Of a stretch of DNA of 64,000 nucleotides, positions 43,567 through 55,100 are shown piece after piece. The notes beneath the pieces were generated by a model, which saw only the letters and a program-made list of their open reading frames with translations, did no database searches and had not been told where the DNA came from. Positions within the stretch are counted from its first letter, which is position 1. The number at the start of each line of letters is the position of its first letter. This stretch comes from Porites lutea (lineage: Eukaryota > Cnidaria > Anthozoa > Scleractinia > Poritidae), in contig NC_133209.1 of NCBI RefSeq assembly GCF_958299795.1, forward strand, positions 17,830,868 through 17,894,867. Reading direction: 5' to 3'. The translations under genes and the position numbers were made by a program.

Positions 43567-44520
43567 TTAATTTCTTGTTTCGTTTGTATTTTGTGAAATT
43601 TCCAGATCTGCGGGTTCTAAGCGTGATCTACAGAACACTGCCATTAATGAATCCCTCGACTGCTTCACTCGCCATCCATATAGATAAGGGTTTGCAATAG
43701 CACTCAGGCATAAAAGGAAGTCTGCAAACTCGTGGCATACGAAAAACCATGTGGTTTCAGTACAACTTTGGCAGTTTGCCTCAATAACTGTTATTACAAG
43801 ATAGGGGATCTGGGTTATTACCAAAGCAAGAAGTATCAGGAACGCAGTGAAGGCGAATTCTTTCTCGCTGTTCAGACGCCTAAGTTGTTCTTCATCTTTT
43901 TGAGATGTTTCGTCTCTTCCTGGAAAGACTTTTCTTCTTTTGCGTAAAATGAGATAGATAAAAAGGTAAATAATTCCGTCAGTCGTTAGGGCAAAGGAAA
44001 CAAACATATGAACATCCACCGTGTCGTAAATTTCATCAGCGACGTCCGCTAGCTGAATTAAACTGAACGCCATGCAATAAAACCAGGCGCAAACAATGAC
44101 AATGGCCGCGTGAGTGTTCTTGACGGAGACGCGGTAAAAAATTGGAAAAGCGACAGCGAGAAGCCTGTCAACTGACACGGCAAATATCAACACGGTAGCA
44201 GAGTTATCAATAAAATAATCGATGATGTGGTAGAAAGTTGTTTCGCCGTCTTTGTTCTTGACACAGTAGAATTCTATCCTTGCTGAAAGCGGGTCAAGAA
44301 CGGCGCCAAACAGAAAATCGGTCATCGCCAATCCCGTCATGTACACTGCAAATGGTCGCCGAAAGCATTTTAGCGGATCCTTGAATATCACGTACAGCAA
44401 CAGGCCGTTGAATGTAACCGTGACGATTGATGCACTTAGATATAAGGCACCCACCAAACCACAAACTCCGATTCGGATACCGTCCGGGACTGTGGCAGAT
44501 GATGTTGTCACGTTTTCCAT
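43567..44520 (-). CDS. Orphan class A (rhodopsin-like) GPCR, copy A
   Basis: An intronless seven-transmembrane receptor of 317 residues from MENVTTSSATVPDG; the frame is open to an upstream ATG at 44586. 44520 is preferred because the sequence upstream differs between the two copies while this start is shared. Features in order: N-glycosylation site NVT; TM1 with FNGLLLY; TM2 with LAMTDFLF; TM3 ending SVDRLLAVAFP (DRY variant DRL); TM4 with CAWFYC; TM5 leading to LRKRRK; TM6 with VITQIPYLV in place of CWxP; TM7 with the NPxxY motif ANPYLYGW; and a short basic tail. The missing CWxP and the DRL variant are seen in the large lineage-specific cnidarian receptor expansions. The ligand is unknown. 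Confidence 0.9.
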   Translation of the reverse strand: MENVTTSSATVPDGIRIGVCGLVGALYLSASIVTVTFNGLLLYVIFKDPLKCFRRPFAVYMTGLAMTDFLFGAVLDPLSARIEFYCVKNKDGETTFYHIIDYFIDNSATVLIFAVSVDRLLAVAFPIFYRVSVKNTHAAIVIVCAWFYCMAFSLIQLADVADEIYDTVDVHMFVSFALTTDGIIYLFIYLILRKRRKVFPGRDETSQKDEEQLRRLNSEKEFAFTAFLILLALVITQIPYLVITVIEANCQSCTETTWFFVCHEFADFLLCLSAIANPYLYGWRVKQSRDSLMAVFCRSRLEPADLEISQNTNETRN

Positions 44521-45054
44521 AGCGTAGGACAACTGACAAATACCACTGTGGAAGTCTTTAATAGAAGGACAAAAATGACACCGCATGCGTGCGCAGCTGG
44601 TATAAATGATGACACAGTCACCGCTCGATTTTCATATAATTTAAAAGGAACAAAGCCTATAACACCTAGGATGCGAAGCGGAAGAGTTGCTTGACCACAG
44701 GCAGCCCAGGCGACCAGGCCATGTGTCGAGTAATCCGGGTTTAAAGATCATCAGTAGCAGGAACCTACATATGTCTTGGATAAATGTCTAACAAATAAAT
44801 GCCAGGCTTTTCTTCAATATGTAGTCTATTCCAGTTTCTCTGTCTGTAAATAATTCGTGTTCGTGTTTTAGTGAGCTTAATTTGATACTCCTCGTATTAC
44901 CTCTCACGATTCAGTGTTATTTTTACCTTGACTTCTAAGCACTCATAAAAGCACTCACGTGTGCAACCTCTTCCCCAGTACTTTTCTGCAAGAAATCTCG
45001 GGGCACTAAAAGGCCCTGGTATTGGCTATTTGAAAAAGACACCCCAGTGCTCCC

Positions 45055-45405
45055 CAGTGCCGCGGCGCTTTCCATTCAACAAAAATTTTGGTTTGAAATT
45101 TCGAAAATTCCACGTGACCAATGGAACTGTTCATTCCGGTTTCACAGATCCGTTCCAAGCCACCGCGTGTTTGCTTATTGTTCCTGCTGCAAGCAGGATA
45201 TAAAAAAGCGATACTGGGGACCACAATTTTGCCAAATGGAAGGGACTTCTCGGTCGGACCGACTTAAATGAGTGGACTGGTCAAACTGAACCACCTTCAA
45301 AGGTGGTCCCAAATATTCCGGTCGGAGCGAACCGAAATGGCTCGTTCCATTTGATTTCTGTCCAAAATTTGCGGATATTTGGGCTGAATGGAAAGCGCCC
45401 CAGAA
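45055..45405. mobile_element. MITE (GGCGCTTTCCATTCA termini), unit A
   Basis: GGCGCTTTCCATTCAAC at the left mirrors TGAATGGAAAGCGCC at the right. The shorter counterpart in unit B (49081-49360) shows that insertion preceded the duplication. Confidence 0.75.
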
Positions 45406-46302
45406 AAATTGGGTGCAATAAATTTATGATGCATGAAATGTGACATCAAAGTTCATGCGTAACAGTAGAAATAGAATGAAGGCACTGGCCTCACGATCTA
45501 ACGCCGACCTATTATCTATCTTAACAGAATCTTACGTAGTATTTGTAAAACACCCAGCTAATTAATGATCCGTTGAGTATCACTTCCGTTTTCTTTGCAG
45601 TAAAGTAAACTAAAGTAAGCTGTTTGATACCAAAGATTTACAAACCTCTTTGTAAACTGGTAGAAACCACGGCTACAATGTACGGTTACAAATCATATTT
45701 TACGCCCAGTAATAAAGTAACTTCGCCCGAAAAGGAAAGCAAAAGCAGGTCTAAAGGAAGAAGAAGGAAAGAGCTGGACGAAAAGAATATTAATTAATTA
45801 TTGAAATGAAAACATTCTTGTGTAGAAAAAACAAATGGATGTAATAAGAACTTTGTGGTGTTTTATCGGTAGCCCCTTGCAACCAGCAGGAGTATCATAC
45901 ATCAGGTATCGCGCCCGCCGACACTTAACCGCTTTCAGTTGGGCTTTAAAAGACATTTATCGCACAGGTTCATGGAAGCGAAAATTCCCGATGCCATATG
46001 GGGTCCTTGTTACCAGAGGCCTTGTTTACTACCTTTGTCCAGCCGAAGGAGAGCATCGTGGGCTTGACAAGGGTAACGTGGTAACGCCGCGATTGAAAAC
46101 GACATAAGTATTGGGTTCCCTGTGCAAATCAAAAAGTCATATTTTGTTAAATGCCTCAATTCCCTTAAAAAATTGATAAAGTGTCTCTTAGGGAACGTTG
46201 ATTTAATATGGGAGTGGTGGTATAGGGATACAGAATCATTTACCTGAAAAAAATTCAATGCCTCCCCCTCCCGTGTTTTCACTAAATTCACTAGGTTTTG
46301 AT

Positions 46303-46910
46303 AGATTGTGCTCGAAAAAGTAGCATAATATGCTACTAACAGTGCTCGAATATTTCTAAAATTATGACAATAATTATTCTAGTTTTTGTAAATTCTGCTT
46401 ATTTTAGCAAATATGCAGAAATTATGCTTCTACTTTTTATTTTAAATTTGGTGAGAATACCTCAATAACTATGCAACAAACAAGTAAATCTCAAACACAT
46501 TAACCCTATTCACATCTAGAAACTTTAAGAGTGCATAATTTATTCTCTGAAAACTGTAAAGCCAGCACACAGATGCCGATCTCGAGGAACCGAGCTAGTC
46601 AGTTATGCGCATGCACTGAGTCCTGTGTAAAAAGGTCGTAGGTCGTGTGGAACCCATTTCCCATGAATGCGACAAATTGCAAAGAAGACAAAAAATTGAT
46701 TTGTTACATAAATTTGCCTGTAACACTTATCTCGGGTCCAAAAAAATTGGTTGCATGATCAATAAATGACAATTTTAGGCTGCACTGACTAACCAAAACG
46801 GCAAATTATGCTAGCAGTGCTTTTTTTTGGGAAAAACATGAAAATTATGCTCGTAATGACGAACAAGAGCATGACAAATTATGTCAAAAATTATTCTTCT
46901 AGCACTCTCG
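46303..46910. mobile_element. MITE (AGATTGTGCTCGAA termini), unit A, right end deleted
   Basis: GATAGATTGTGCTCGAAAAA opens it; AAAATTATTCTTCTAGCAC closes it, after which about 30 bp present in unit B are missing. AATTATGC words are frequent throughout. Confidence 0.65.
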
Positions 46911-47175
46911 TCGGAGCAAGTGGACTTCCATAGCCACCCTTCCACCTTTTGTAGGTTAACATCTGCACCGAGAAGAGCAGAATAGGAAGGAGGGAGAAAT
47001 GGTCCGGAAAATTAGGGAGAAGGGAGAAATCAAGGCAAAGATGTAGGGAGGAGGGACAAAATGAAATGTTGGGATTAGGAAGATATCGATGAGAAGGTAA
47101 CGTTTTCTATTCTGGCCATGAAGATGTTAGCAAAAGCAACGGCCATCTTTATTCCCATGGCTGTTCCATGGGTCT

Positions 47176-47312
47176 ATAGTTAGTTGCTACGGCAAAATTG
47201 GAACGATTATTGTGTTAATATAGAGTATTTCAGATACTTAGTAGGTATAGGGGCTTTCTCTCTGCCGTGGTTACGCCCTCTTGTGGTATGTTGGTGTAGA
47301 GGCGAAGCTCTG
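47176..47312. other. Unique spacer between the tandem units
   Basis: 137 bp with no counterpart beside either unit; it marks the duplication junction. Confidence 0.7.
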
Positions 47313-47383
47313 TGTTAAGTTAGGCCAGGACCAAATGGTTCTGCATCAGGCATCCAATTATGGCATTCTAGTTTGACTAAAAC

Positions 47384-47389
47384 TTTATT
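47384..47389 (-). terminator. Polyadenylation signal of GPCR copy B
   Basis: AATAAA on the minus strand at the position equivalent to 43342-43347. Confidence 0.45.
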
Positions 47390-47610
47390 CTTTTTCTTGA
47401 CACTGTGTGCAGAAGGCCATTTACAAGCAATAAGCATTAAAAATCAATAAAAGGAAAGCCATTAACTAATGAGTTGTTCCTTTAAGCTAAAATTACAGTT
47501 CAGTGTATTAAACAAAAACAAGAAACTTGAATTGCAGTGTCTTAAGAAAGGGAAAAACAAGTACTTCAGCAATAATTATCATTAGAATCAATATTCTTAC
47601 TTTTTCATCT

Positions 47611-48565
47611 TTAATTTCTTGTTTCGTTTGTATTTTGTGAAATTTCCAGATCTGCGGGTTCTAAGCGTGATCTACAGAACACTGCCATTAATGAATCCCT
47701 CGACTGCTTCACTCGCCATCCATATAGATAAGGGTTTGCAATAGCATTCAGGCATAAAATGAAGTCTGCAAACTCGTGGCATACGAAAAACCATGTGGTT
47801 TCAGTACAACTTTGGCAGTTTGCCTCAATAACTGTCATTACAAGATAGGGGATCTGGGTTAGTACCAAAGCAAGAAGTATCAGGAACGCAGTGAAGGCGA
47901 ATTCTTTCTCGCTGTTCAGACGCCTAAGTTGTTTTTCACCTTTTTGAGATGTTTCGTCTTTTCCCGGAATGGCTTTTCTTCTTTTGCGTAAAATGAGATA
48001 GATGAAAAGGTAAATAATTCCATCAGTCGCTAGCGCAAAGGTAACAAACATATGAACATCCAACGTGTCGTAAATTTCATCAGCGACGTCCGCTAGCTGC
48101 ATTAAACTGAACGCCGTGCAATAAAACCAGGCGCAAACAATGACAATGGCCGCGTGAGTGTTCTTGACGGAGACGCGGTAAAAAAATTGGAAAAACGACA
48201 GCAAGAAGCCTGTCAACTGACACGGCAAATATCAACACGTTAGCAGAGTTATCGATAAAATAATCGATGATGTGGTAGAAAGTTGTTTCGCCATCTTTGT
48301 CCTTGACACAGTAGAATTCTATCCTTGCTGAAAGCGGGTCAAGAACGGCGCCAAACAGAAAATCGGTCATCGCACATCCCGTCATGTACACTGCAAATGG
48401 TCGCCGAAAGCATTTTAGCGGATCCTTGAATATCACGTACAGCAACAGGCCGTTGAATGTAACCGTGACGATTGATGCACTTAGATATAAGGTACCCACC
48501 AAACCACAAACTCCGATTCGGATACCGTCCGGGACTGTGGCAGATGATGTTGTCACGTTTTCCAT
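47611..48565 (-). pseudogene. Orphan class A GPCR, copy B, frameshifted
   Basis: The near-identical duplicate of the receptor at 43567-44520. Starting at MENVTTSSATVPDG (48565), the frame is intact through TM3 (SVDRLLAV), then shifts within a run of seven A (48180-48186) where copy A has six. The first frame then ends about 35 codons later. The remainder (FYRVSVKNTHAAIV through NPYLYGW and the tail) is fully open in the neighbouring frame, with no other stop. The L of LAMTD is C here. Either this is a very young pseudogene or the base count in the homopolymer is wrong and both copies code for receptors. Confidence 0.85.
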
Positions 48566-49080
48566 AGCGTAGGACAACTGACAAAAACCAGTGTGGAAGT
48601 CTTTAATAGTGAAGACAAAAATAACACTGCAGGCGTGGGCAGCTGGTTTAAATGATGACACAGTCACCGCTCGATTTTCATATAATTTAAAAGGAACAAA
48701 GCCTATGACACCTAGGATGCGAAGCGGAAGTGTTGCTTGACCACACGCAGCCCAGGCGACCAGGCCATGTGTCGAGTAATCCGGGTTTAAAGATCATCAG
48801 TAGCATGAACCAACATATGTCTTGTGTAAATTTCTAACAAATAAATGCAAGGCTTTTCTTCAGTTTGGAGTCTATTCGTTTCTCTATCTGTGATAATTCG
48901 TGTTCGTGTTTTAGTGAGCTTAATTTGATATTCCTCGTATTGCCACGCACGATTCAGTGTTATTTTCACCCCGACTCCTAAGCACTCACGTGTACAACCT
49001 CTTCCCCAGTACTTTTCTGCAAGAAATCTCGGGGCACTAAAAGGCCCTGGTATTGGCTATTTGAAAAAGACACACAAGTG

Positions 49081-49360
49081 CCGCGGAGCTTTCCATTCAA
49101 CAGATATTTTGGTTTGAAATTTCGAAATTCCACGTGACCAATGGAACAGTTCATTCTGGTTTCACAGATCCGTTCCAAGCCACCGCGTGTTTGCTTATTG
49201 TTCCTGCTGCAAGCAGGATACAAAAGAGCGGTACTGGGGACAACAATTTTGCCAAATGAAAGGGACTTTTCGGTCGGACCGACCCAAATGAGTGGACTGG
49301 TCAAAGTGAGCCACCTTCTAACCAAAACTTGCTGATGTTTGGGCTGAATGGAAAGCGCCG
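49081..49360. mobile_element. MITE (GAGCTTTCCATTCA termini), unit B
   Basis: Counterpart of 45055-45405; GAGCTTTCCATTCAACA at the left and TGAATGGAAAGCGCCG at the right. It is internally shorter. Confidence 0.7.
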
Positions 49361-50243
49361 CAGAAAAATTGGGTGCAGTAAATTTATGATGCATGAAATG
49401 TCACATCAAACTTCATGCGTAACAGTAGGAATAGAAAGAAGTCACTGGCCTCGCGATCTAACGCCGACCTATTATCTATCTTAATAGAATCTTCTAGAAT
49501 CTTACGTACTATTTGTAAAACACCCAGCTAACTAATGATCCATTAAGTATCACTTACGTTTTTTTTGCTTTAAAGCAAACTAAAGTAAGCTGTTTGATAC
49601 CAAAGATTTAAAACCTCTTTGTAAACTGGTAGAAACCACGGCTACAATGCACGATTACAAATCATATTTTACGCCCAGTAATAAAGTAACTTCGCCTTAA
49701 AAGGAAAGCAAAAGCAGGTATAAAGGAAGAAGAAGGAAAGAGCTGGACGCAAAGAATAGTATTTAATGATTGAAATAAAAACATTCTTGTGTAGGAAAAA
49801 AAAATGGATGTAATAAGAACTGTGTGGTGTTTTATCGGTAGCCCCTTGCAGCCAGCAGGAGTATCATATCATACATCAGGTATCGCGCCCGCCGACACTT
49901 AACCGATTTCAGTTGGGCTTGGACATTTCTCGCACATGCTCATGGAAGCGAAAATTCCCGATGCCACATGGGGTCCTTGTTACCAGAGGCCGCGTTTACT
50001 ACCCTTGCCCAGCCAAAGGGCAGCATCGTCGGCTTGACAAGGGATTAATATTGGGTTGCCTGTGCAAATCAAAAAGTCATGTTTTGTTAAATGCCTCAAT
50101 TCCCTTAAAAAATTGAAAAAGTGTCTCTTACGGAACGTTGATTTAATATGGGAGTGGTGGTATAGGGATACAGAATCATTTACCTGAAAAAAAATTCAAT
50201 GCCTCCCCCTCGCGTGTTGTCACTACATTCACTAGGAGCTACT

Positions 50244-50863
50244 AGGCTTTGATAGATTGTGCTCGAAAAAGTAGCATAATATGCTACTAACAGTGCTCGA
50301 ATATTTCTAAAATTATGACAATAATTATTCTAGTTTTTGTCAATTCTGCTTATTTTAGCAAAATATGCAGAAATTATGCTTCTACTTTTTATTTTAAATT
50401 TGGTGAGAATACCTCAATAACTATGCAACAAACAAGTAAATCTCAAACACATTAACCCTATTCACATCTAGAAACTTTAAGAGTGCATAATTCATTTTCT
50501 GAAAACTGTAAAGCCAGCCACGGATGCCGATCTTGGGTAACCGAGCTAGTCAGTTATGCGCATGCACTGAGTCCTGTGAAAAGGTCGTAGGTCACTTCCT
50601 GTGGGACCCAGGTCCCATGAATGCGACAAATTGCAAAGAAGACAAAAAATTGATTTGTTACTTAAATTTGCCTGTGTAACACTTACCTCGGGTCTAAAAA
50701 AAGTGGTTGCATGATCAATAAATGACAATTTTAGGCTGCACTGACTAGCCAATAGGGCAAATTATGCTAGCAGTGCTTTTTTTGGGAAAAACATGAAAAT
50801 TATGCTCATAATGACGAATTATGTCAAAAATTATGCTTCTAGCACAATCTATAAAAGCCTAAA
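50244..50863. mobile_element. MITE (AGATTGTGCTCGAA termini), unit B, complete
   Basis: TAGGCTTTGATAGATTGTGC at the left mirrors GCACAATCTATAAAAGCCTA at the right; about 620 bp. Inner AGCATAATATGC and CATAATTTT words pair across the element. Confidence 0.75.
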
Positions 50864-51111
50864 ATTCACATAGCCACTCTCATCGGAGTTAGTGGACTTC
50901 CATAGCTCCCCTTCCACCCTTTGTAGGTTAACATCTGCACCGAGAAGAAAAGAAGGGAGGAGGGAGAAATCGAGGCGAAGATGTAGCGAGGGGGAAGAAA
51001 ATGAAATGTTGGGAGTAGGGAGATATCGATGAGAAGGTAAGGTTTTCTATTCTGGCCATATGTTAGCAAAAGCAACGGCCATCTTTATTCCCATGGGTGT
51101 TCCATGGGTCT

Positions 51112-52150
51112 GTACCTCCCCTCTCACTATAATAATTGAATCCCGAGCCCATGAGCTGGAGTGAGCAACTTCCATGCACTCGTGTCACGGCGTTTTCACA
51201 GACCAGTTTATTTTTAGAACGATTTTTGCGCGAATTTAGAATATCTTTAAAGTCCCGCAAACCAGTCAGCAAAACCTACAAACCTAAAAATTATAATTTT
51301 GCCTTTTAATGACGTTACGTTTTCCTTTTTGATATCTAGTACTTCGAATGCGTTTATAGAAGTGGTGGAGATTCCATTTTCGCGGGAAAAGTGCTCTAAA
51401 ATGTGTCTAAAAATTAACCGGTCGGTAAAAACGTCGTGACATAGGCGTAGTATGGGAGTTGCTCGCTCGAATTAAGTTATGGGCTCCTGACTATCGACAA
51501 TCCTGAAATCGTGAGAATCTGGTAGTTCCTCAGGGAGATCCACTGTAACCATCTCTACTGACTTTTGGTATCAGAAAACCGTTCTTCGTCTACTAAGTGG
51601 ATTCTATTTTCACGAATCATTCGTATAACTTTACTATTTATATCAGATTAATTTACTGACTCACTGTCCTGCTTGGAATTACTGTCAGTCTCAATATTTG
51701 TTGTATACAGAGTGACTGGATTGATATTAAACTTGCTTTTATCTATACGTGAAAATTATACTATCCAAGGCAAAAAAAAACTGGGCCTCTCCCTGGTGAC
51801 TCTACCATTTTCCAGAGCTCTCTATCCACCCCCCCCCCCCCCAATAAAATACGCGTCATTTTCAGACCTACCCTGGGTGCCAGGAAATTTTCTAGCGCAG
51901 TTTCCGGATTTCAGACCCCCATCTTTAACGTCTTCACCTCCGTACTCTCTCGAAATTCCCCGGATATGGAGAAGTCACGCACCCTTTAGCGCAGCTTGAG
52001 CTTGAGGTTCAACATCGTTGCGTTATATTTCCTACCCAGTCTCTCGCAGAAAAATCTCACTGCGAAGACCAAAAGAACACTTAACGCGATCACGGGACTT
52101 TTGCACGATTAACTCTTTTATCTGCTGTAGTTTCCTCTGCAGAGACCAAC
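51112..52150. other. Intergenic interval before GNS
   Basis: No gene. A run of 14 C lies at 51829-51842. The GNS promoter must be in the right-hand part, but no TATA box or other core element is clear. Confidence 0.45.
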
Positions 52151-55100
52151 ATGTTTCTCATACAGAACCGTTTGGTAGTGTTCTGTTTCTTGTATTGTTG
52201 TCGTTCACTTGCTCGTGGTAGAGACTCTGACACGAAGCCAAACATCGTGTTTATTTTGAGCGATGATCAGGATGTCTTTCTTGGAGGACTTGTAAGCAAA
52301 ATAATGAGCCTTTACTAAATGAATTTACTGTTCATGATTGATACATTGATAGGTGCAAAGTTCAAAGGGTATATTTGCTGCATGTTTGCTGTTACCTATT
52401 TCCCACAACCCGTAAAGGTTGGCCACACCACCGGGGTCTAGGACCCCTACTCTTTTGGAACAGTGATGTGCGTTCTTTTACGTCCCACAAGAACAAATCA
52501 GTGAAAATGTTATGAGACGGGACCTACAATTTTTCGTCCTTATCCGAGAAGACTAGAAAGTCTAACCATTTGCAGATGTCATTTTTACAAAGGCAACACT
52601 TTCTTCTTAGTTATTTAAAGACCCTGAGTGTTGATCCAGCCGGGGTTTGAACCCACGACCTCCCTCTCGCCAGATCGGCACCCCGGGGGGGGGGGTACTC
52701 CCATACATTACCTATACGGGTATGTGCCGCCCAAAGGGGTCGTGATTTTGAAGCTCCTGATTTAGAACGGGGTATCCATTTCAGAGGCGTTTCTAGAACG
52801 GGGTATAATATTTCGAACGCACGAAAGCTCCACTTTTGTAAGCAGCCATTTGAAAGTATTCAAGGACAGATTGCTTTTAAAAATACGGTTCAATGCGTTA
52901 ACAAGCAAACCGTTGTACTCTCGTTGAACGGAGTATAAAAAATTGGCCCATTTCTAGAACGGGGTATCAGTTTTAGGACGAATTCTTGAACGGGGTATAA
53001 AAAATTGGCCCATTTCTATAACGGGGTATCAATTTTGGGGGAAATTTTCCTAGAACGGGGTGCCAATTTGGAGTCCCGGGCGGCACATACCCACCCAAAA
53101 AATACCCAAGTGCCCCCCCAGGATCGGCACTCTCCCAACTGAGCTAACTAGGTGGAGGTGAGATTCTGATGTCCACTTCCTGCTTCAGTGGGATCGTGGG
53201 ACGTTCAATCCCCCTCCCCTCATCCAAATGACGATAGCAGGAATACCTAGCCTCCGGGGCACTCTGGTGGCGAGGCAGGAAAAGGAAGGAGAGTTTTTCA
53301 ACTACGTCTCAGGGATTTGAATATCTGCATTGAAAAAGTCGATGTGAAATGATGATTAGCGGAGATGACATTAGTAATGACGTCATTAACCTTGGCACAT
53401 GTTTTTTCAATGTTTGTTTACATTCGCACTTGTTTCCGCTTCGTGCTAATTGGCAGAAATCTGACAGCGCAGTCAATGGGGAGCCACAAGGGAATTGGAG
53501 GTGGAATTCAAATTCTAGAGACTTAGTTGCAAGCTCTCCCTGGATGGCTTCCTTGTGTACTCAACTCATGGGTCAGCCCTTCCTTAGATACCCATATAAC
53601 TGTGTCATCTGCCCTTTGCCATTCTTTCTAGTTATAGGTTACATGAAATAATTTATTGGTACCCTGAGCAAACATCAGGATGACATTGTGCAGAAATTCA
53701 CTTGTGTGTTTAGCATGGAAAGTTTTATACTGGATTCACATTTTATTAACAGACTCCAATGAAGAAAACTGAAGAACTTATTGGTCAGCATGGGATTAAA
53801 TTTGACAACATGGTGAGTTGTTGACAGAATAGTAAAATTATCATATTATCGGGACATTAGTCTAAAGAAATCCCACATTCAGCTGTACTGTAAAAATTTT
53901 TATTATATAAACACCAATGAAATACCAGGTGAGCTTTTGCGCGAAAACTTGATATCTTCACGTGTGAAAATAACATGTTATCTTCACATGTGAAAATATC
54001 ACCGTTGTTATGGCTACATAATAGATCGTGCCTTTCACACCAAAAAACTATTGTTAAAGTGAAATGGTTTGGTAGTTCATTGGTGTTTATATAATAAATA
54101 GAACATTACATGGCCACTTGGAGATACGAAATTTCTCTTCTTGTGTTGAAAAAATATTTCACTTGTTGGCTGCGCTCACTTGTGAAATATTTTCAACACT
54201 CGCAGAGAAATTTCGTATCTCCGTGCGGCCATGTAATATCCTCTATAAATTATCATTAATAGTTGAAAATAGATAATTCGTTTTTCCTAGAAATGCATCA
54301 TATTTCCCTTTAGTTTTTGGCAACTCTATCAGATTGAGGGCCTGTTTATTTCTTGTTAGTTTAATTTCTGAGGAGATAGTGAGGCTGTACCCAGGCTATT
54401 ATCTTAATTACGAATTCTCAGCCTTTAATTTGCACAATTACACTATTTATTTCTTAACAGTTTGTGACAAGTCCCTTGTGCTGTCCAAGTCGATCAAGCA
54501 TCCTGACTGGGCAGTATGTGCACAACCATCATGCCAAGAACAACTCTTTGTCAGGTGGCTGTTCCAGTTCAAGCTGGCAACAGGGCCCAGAAAAACGTTC
54601 TATAAGTACGTACATGAAGAGTATGGGCTACAAAACGTTCTTTGGCGGCAAGTACTTAAATCGCTATGGTAACCCTCAAGTAGGGGGTCCACAGCACGTC
54701 CCACCAGGATGGGATGAATGGTATGGGTTGGTAGGAAACTCCAGATATTATAACTACACACTGTCAGTGAATGGCCAGCCAGAGAAACACGGAGACTCTT
54801 ATGGCCCTGATTATCTTACGGATCTGCTGGTGAGTACATGCACGTCACTATAGGTAAGGGTATGCAGAGGGAGGGGGGCACTTCCTTTGGCCCATACCAG
54901 GACATGCCACTGGACAGGGTGTGGTCTTTTGGTGGCTTCTCTGTCCCAAGGTTGTCCTAAACAGAGTCTCTAAGTTCTGCAAACAAAACAAAAAGAGTGC
55001 TTATTTTTGTACATCACCCATAAACATACTTGTAAAGCTTAGTTTCAGTTTGTTTATTCAGGGAAGGTGTAAAGCTGAGGATTCTTTTCTGTCCTAAACA

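Larger units (their letters stand above)
43271..47175. repeat. Tandem duplication unit A (GPCR gene plus flanks)
   Basis: Starts at TGTTAAGTTAG and ends at TGTTCCATGGGTCT. It aligns in direct orientation, at high identity by eye, with 47313-51111. The units differ by small indels, for example an extra block at 45299-45364 here that unit B lacks. A 137-bp unique spacer separates them. Confidence 0.92.
47313..51111. repeat. Tandem duplication unit B (GPCR gene plus flanks)
   Basis: Direct copy of 43271-47175. It is about 0.1 kb shorter, mainly through loss of a block near 49320 and other small indels. Confidence 0.92.

Noticed and set aside
45835-46107. 90-codon + strand frame in duplication unit A
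   Set aside because: In unit B the corresponding frame is broken by small indels, so it is not under coding constraint.
48384-48572. Plus-strand frame opposite the GPCR 5' end, also at 44339-44527
   Set aside because: It is the antisense shadow of the receptor gene and is conserved only because the units are nearly identical.
52620-53156. A functional tRNA gene on the minus strand
   Set aside because: The A and B boxes are separated by a 441-bp insertion, and a SINE-like body follows.
53349-53651. 100-codon + strand frame in GNS intron 1
   Set aside because: No family resemblance; it lies between mapped GNS exons in non-coding sequence.
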